Shown piece by piece: positions 6,460 to 7,864 of a stretch of DNA of 7,864 bases. Source of the DNA: SAR86 cluster bacterium (GTDB taxonomy: Bacteria; Pseudomonadota; Gammaproteobacteria; Magnimaribacterales; D2472); NCBI GenBank assembly GCA_016779505.1, contig JADHNM010000046.1, forward strand, positions 1-7,864. The letters are read 5' to 3'. The stretch's first letter is position 1; each line of letters starts with the position of its first letter. A program made the translations under genes and the position numbers. Under the pieces are notes generated by a model. The model had not been told where the DNA came from. It was given only the letters and a program-made list of their open reading frames with translations, and made no database searches.

Positions 6460-6869
6460 AGAAGCTACTAACCCTATTACTACTATCTCCTTTGGCATTT
6501 GCTGAAGATGCTTCCGAGCACCAAAGAATTACTCCAAAAGAATTAAAGATTCAAAACAATCTTGAGAGAACAATTCTAGATTACTCAACCAGTGATGAAT
6601 TAGGTATGAATCAGATGTTAGCTCCGGTAGGTTGGACTGAACCTATTGTGTCACTTGAGTTTGAGCTTAGGGGTATTGTAATCGCTGGAGTTCTTGGTCT
6701 TGAATTTAAAGAAGAAACAGTAAAGTTTAATGTCAATGAAGGATTTGTGATTCCTAAAAATACCAAAGTAAGAATCCACAATGCTGGGAATGCTCCATTA
6801 CATCTTGTTGAGATACTCAGACCCGGCTACAAAGAATCGCTAGTAAAGGAGTATGAGAGTTTTGAGTAA
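6456..6869 (+). CDS. Exported small cupin-domain protein
   Basis: A 137-aa protein with a textbook signal peptide (MKKLLTLLLLSPLAFA, cut after residue 16), so it acts in the periplasm. The mature part is a single small beta-barrel cupin. The second cupin motif is visible as G96-FVIP100-KNTKVRIH108-NAGN, and H116 follows. The first motif's histidine pair (HxH) is missing, so metal binding in the usual way is doubtful and the protein may bind a ligand rather than catalyse. The ATG at 6456 is chosen over an in-frame TTG at 6426 because the signal peptide starts exactly there and the ATG overlaps the upstream stop (ATGA); the extra ten residues would be strongly basic and spoil the signal. GAAGAAG just upstream can act as ribosome-binding site. 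It is the last gene of the 6022-6869 run. Confidence 0.72.
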   Translation: MKKLLTLLLLSPLAFAEDASEHQRITPKELKIQNNLERTILDYSTSDELGMNQMLAPVGWTEPIVSLEFELRGIVIAGVLGLEFKEETVKFNVNEGFVIPKNTKVRIHNAGNAPLHLVEILRPGYKESLVKEYESFE

Positions 6870-6894
6870 GAATATCCTCTGTGGACCCACTGCC

Positions 6895-6934
6895 AAAAAA
6901 AAGAACCCTATAAACGTTATATCTATAGGGCTCT
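6895..6934 (-). terminator. Rho-independent terminator, minus strand
   Basis: Read on the minus strand, an 11-bp stem (AGAGCCCTATA with TATAGGGTTCT, one G-U pair) closes an 11-base loop and is followed by an unbroken run of Ts (A-run at plus 6895-6902). There is no T-run on the plus side, so it does not serve the cupin operon. It lies only nine bases past the CCA end of the tRNA-like segment, as expected for a tRNA gene's own terminator. Confidence 0.75.
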
Positions 6935-6943
6935 CAAAGAAAT

Positions 6944-6998
6944 TGGCATCCCGTAGGGGAAATATTAGCAATTTCCTCTCATCCCTTTAGGCAAGGGA
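6944..6998 (-). other. Degenerate tRNA 3'-half-like segment (possible attachment-site remnant)
   Basis: On the minus strand this reads as the last part of a tRNA. A 5-bp anticodon-like stem TCCCT/AGGGA encloses a seven-base loop TGCCTAA (6998-6982); read literally the anticodon would be CCU (Arg), but position 33 is G instead of the invariant T. A 6-bp stem GGAAAT/ATTTCC with seven-base loop TGCTAAT (6976-6958) sits where the T arm should be; it matches TTCGAAT at five of seven positions. The end is ACGGGATGCCA. No D arm or 5' acceptor half (ATCCCGT expected) is found further upstream, and the distance from T arm to CCA is a few bases too long, so it is not a functional tRNA. A terminator follows directly. 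A displaced and decayed 3' piece left by a tRNA-targeting integrase is the best reading; chance hairpins are the alternative. Confidence 0.4.
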
Positions 6999-7010
6999 TT
7001 CCCTCTTCCA

Positions 7011-7052
7011 TGGCTACAAAAAAGCAATGTATATGGCTACATGGTGGCTACA
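7011..7052 (+). repeat. Three copies of TGGCTACA
   Basis: TGGCTACA occurs at 7011-7018, 7034-7041 and 7045-7052; the last two are offset by 11 bp, one helical turn. The group begins 12 bp beyond the tRNA-like segment. Short direct repeats of this kind next to a tRNA 3' end are characteristic of arm-type binding sites of tyrosine integrases; that role is inferred here, as no integrase gene is in the window. Confidence 0.5.
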
Positions 7053-7072
7053 TTTGTTTTTTTTGATGCCCT

Positions 7073-7129
7073 TTAAGAAAAAAATTGTAAATTATCTTTT
7101 GCATGATTTGCTTTAGTGCTTTCTGAATA
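7073..7129 (-). pseudogene. Duplicated 3' end of the glycosyltransferase gene (decayed fragment)
   Basis: On the minus strand this segment would encode YSESTKANHAKDNLQFFS followed by TAA. The intact glycosyltransferase upstream ends YSKKAHLEEDNLKFFS and TAA. At the DNA level the last 26 bases (7073-7098 and 7329-7354) differ at a single position, and the similarity continues in broken form to the TATTC/AGAAAGC segment near 7130, where a strong hairpin begins. No other part of a glycosyltransferase is found here. It is therefore a copy of only the C-terminal 15-18 codons, displaced by 256 bp. Confidence 0.6.
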
Positions 7130-7131
7130 AG

Positions 7132-7160
7132 AATAAGGGAGCTAAAAAAGCCCCCTTATT
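7132..7160. terminator. Strong hairpin, probable terminator for the glycosyltransferase transcript
   Basis: AATAAGGGAGC and GCCCCCTTATT form an 11-position stem with one A-C mismatch around a TAAAAAA loop. Both strands have T-rich 3' arms (minus strand: CTTATTCTTATT), so it can work in either direction. The minus-strand glycosyltransferase ends about 170 bp upstream of it and has no other clear terminator. Confidence 0.6.
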
Positions 7161-7328
7161 TAATATGAGCCTTAGGGTAGAATAAACCAGTTTTGGGGAG
7201 AACATGATTATCTAACTCATATGTTGATTATTTAATACTTTGCTTGAATCAATTGAATTACAAGTCTGTGACTAAAAGTTAAATCTTTGAAAACTTTATT
7301 TTCTTATAGCCCTTCTCTAGGAATTGTA
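7161..7328. other. Gene-free stretch between hairpin and glycosyltransferase stop
   Basis: This is AT-rich sequence with no convincing open reading frame, ribosome-binding site or promoter on either strand. Together with 6870-7160 it makes a 459-bp gap in otherwise tightly packed DNA. The remaining content of that gap is listed separately: terminator, tRNA-like segment, TGGCTACA repeats, gene-end copy and hairpin. Confidence 0.5.
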
Positions 7329-7354
7329 TTAAGAAAAAAATTTTAAATTATCTT
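7329..7354. repeat. 26-bp direct repeat, partner of 7073-7098
   Basis: TTAAG, seven As, then TT-T-TAAATTATCTT here and TT-G-TAAATTATCTT at 7073-7098, i.e. 25 of 26 bases identical. This copy is the live 3' end of the glycosyltransferase gene, including its stop codon. Confidence 0.7.
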
Positions 7355-7864
7355 CTTCAAGGTGCGCTTTCTTAGAATATATCAATGTAGAAAGAAATTG
7401 TTCAGTAACATTTCTCCATGTATATTTCTTAGTGCTTCTTGTGCAATTTTCTCTTTTGATTTCTAGCGCTTTGTCGATAGCCGTCTTCAAATCATTGTCT
7501 AAAGATCCTGTGATTCCATCTTCAATAATATCTAATGGACCGGTAACTGGATAAGCTGCTACAGGTACGCCACAAGACAAAGCTTCAATAATCACTATTC
7601 CAAACGTATCTGTCATTGATGGAAAAACAAAGACACTCGCATTACGATACCAAGCTGCAAGCTCAGGACCTGTTTTGCATCCAACAAATTTTACTTTAGG
7701 GAATTTTTTTTGTAGCTTTTGTCTATAAGGTCCATCGCCTACTACAACTTTTTCATGTTTAGTTTTTATACTTAAGAAGGCTTCAATATTTTTTTCTTTT
7801 GAAACTCTGCCAACATAAAGTAAATAATCTTTATGATTTATATTTATTGAAGTATCTTTAAACT
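7329..7864 (-). CDS. GT4-family glycosyltransferase, C-terminal part (gene continues past the right edge)
   Basis: The 177 residues in the window form the nucleotide-sugar-binding C-terminal half of a GT-B retaining glycosyltransferase. Visible features, counted from the fragment's first full residue: YVGRVSKEKN (16-25), the start of the donor domain; VVVGDGPYRQKL (39-50); FVGCKTGPELAAWY (59-72); and FVFPSMTDTFGIVIIEALSC followed by GVPVAAYPVTGP, holding the E-x7-E type motif as D85...E93 and the G-x-PV loop. The DTFG-x-V-xx-EAL and AAYPVTGP wording resembles the glycosyltransferases that make glycolipids in phosphate-limited marine bacteria (Agt type). That is a suggestion from memory, and the acceptor-binding N-terminal half is missing. 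No in-frame stop interrupts the frame from 7862 to 7329; the ATG at 7616 is internal. The 3' end is partly duplicated at 7073-7129. Confidence 0.88.
   Translation of the reverse strand, partial: FKDTSININHKDYLLYVGRVSKEKNIEAFLSIKTKHEKVVVGDGPYRQKLQKKFPKVKFVGCKTGPELAAWYRNASVFVFPSMTDTFGIVIIEALSCGVPVAAYPVTGPLDIIEDGITGSLDNDLKTAIDKALEIKRENCTRSTKKYTWRNVTEQFLSTLIYSKKAHLEEDNLKFFS

Noticed and set aside
6944..7010. A functional tRNA-Arg(CCU) gene
   Set aside because: The 5' acceptor half and D arm are absent, position 33 is not T, the TTC of the T loop is lost, and the T-arm-to-CCA spacing is too long.
7011..7052. CRISPR array from the TGGCTACA repeats
   Set aside because: The repeats are eight bases long and the unit offsets are 23 and 11 bp, far too short for a CRISPR repeat-spacer pattern.

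Overview
The window is AT-rich (roughly one third G+C by eye), densely packed and read with the standard bacterial code. It looks like a streamlined, probably marine, gammaproteobacterium. SAR86-type bacteria would fit, but that is inference from composition and gene content; there is no rRNA or other firm taxonomic marker.

Layout from left to right. The 5' end of a formate--tetrahydrofolate ligase gene (fhs) runs off the left edge on the minus strand. A malonyl-CoA decarboxylase gene (+) follows and converges, 16 bp apart, on a secreted staphylococcal-nuclease-like gene (-). A tight plus-strand cluster starts 45 bp beyond that: a SnoaL/NTF2-like protein, a short-chain dehydrogenase (1-base TAATG overlap) and an exported PhoPQ-activated-pathogenicity-related (PqaA-type) alpha/beta hydrolase. 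Two minus-strand genes come next: an orphan 65-aa protein followed after 2 bp by an exported DUF1080 (LamG-like, 3-keto-disaccharide hydrolase type) protein. From 6022 there is a plus-strand run of three very small membrane proteins (55, 25 and 58 aa) and an exported small cupin. The 25-aa, 58-aa and cupin genes are linked by ATGA stop/start overlaps.

The stretch 6870-7328 has no intact protein gene but much structure: a clear minus-strand intrinsic terminator, a degenerate tRNA-3'-half-like segment ending in CCA just before it, three copies of TGGCTACA, a decayed duplicate of the 3' end of the neighbouring glycosyltransferase gene, and a second strong hairpin. It reads as the scar of an integration or recombination event. 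The window ends inside a GT4-type glycosyltransferase gene (-) whose 5' part lies beyond the right edge.

Working together: fhs and malonyl-CoA decarboxylase are core carbon-metabolism genes and appear separately transcribed. The SnoaL-SDR-hydrolase cluster looks like a small catabolic or modification module whose substrate cannot be read from the sequence. The micro-membrane-protein/cupin operon is the least explained coding unit. The 6890-7380 scar is the most interesting non-coding structure.
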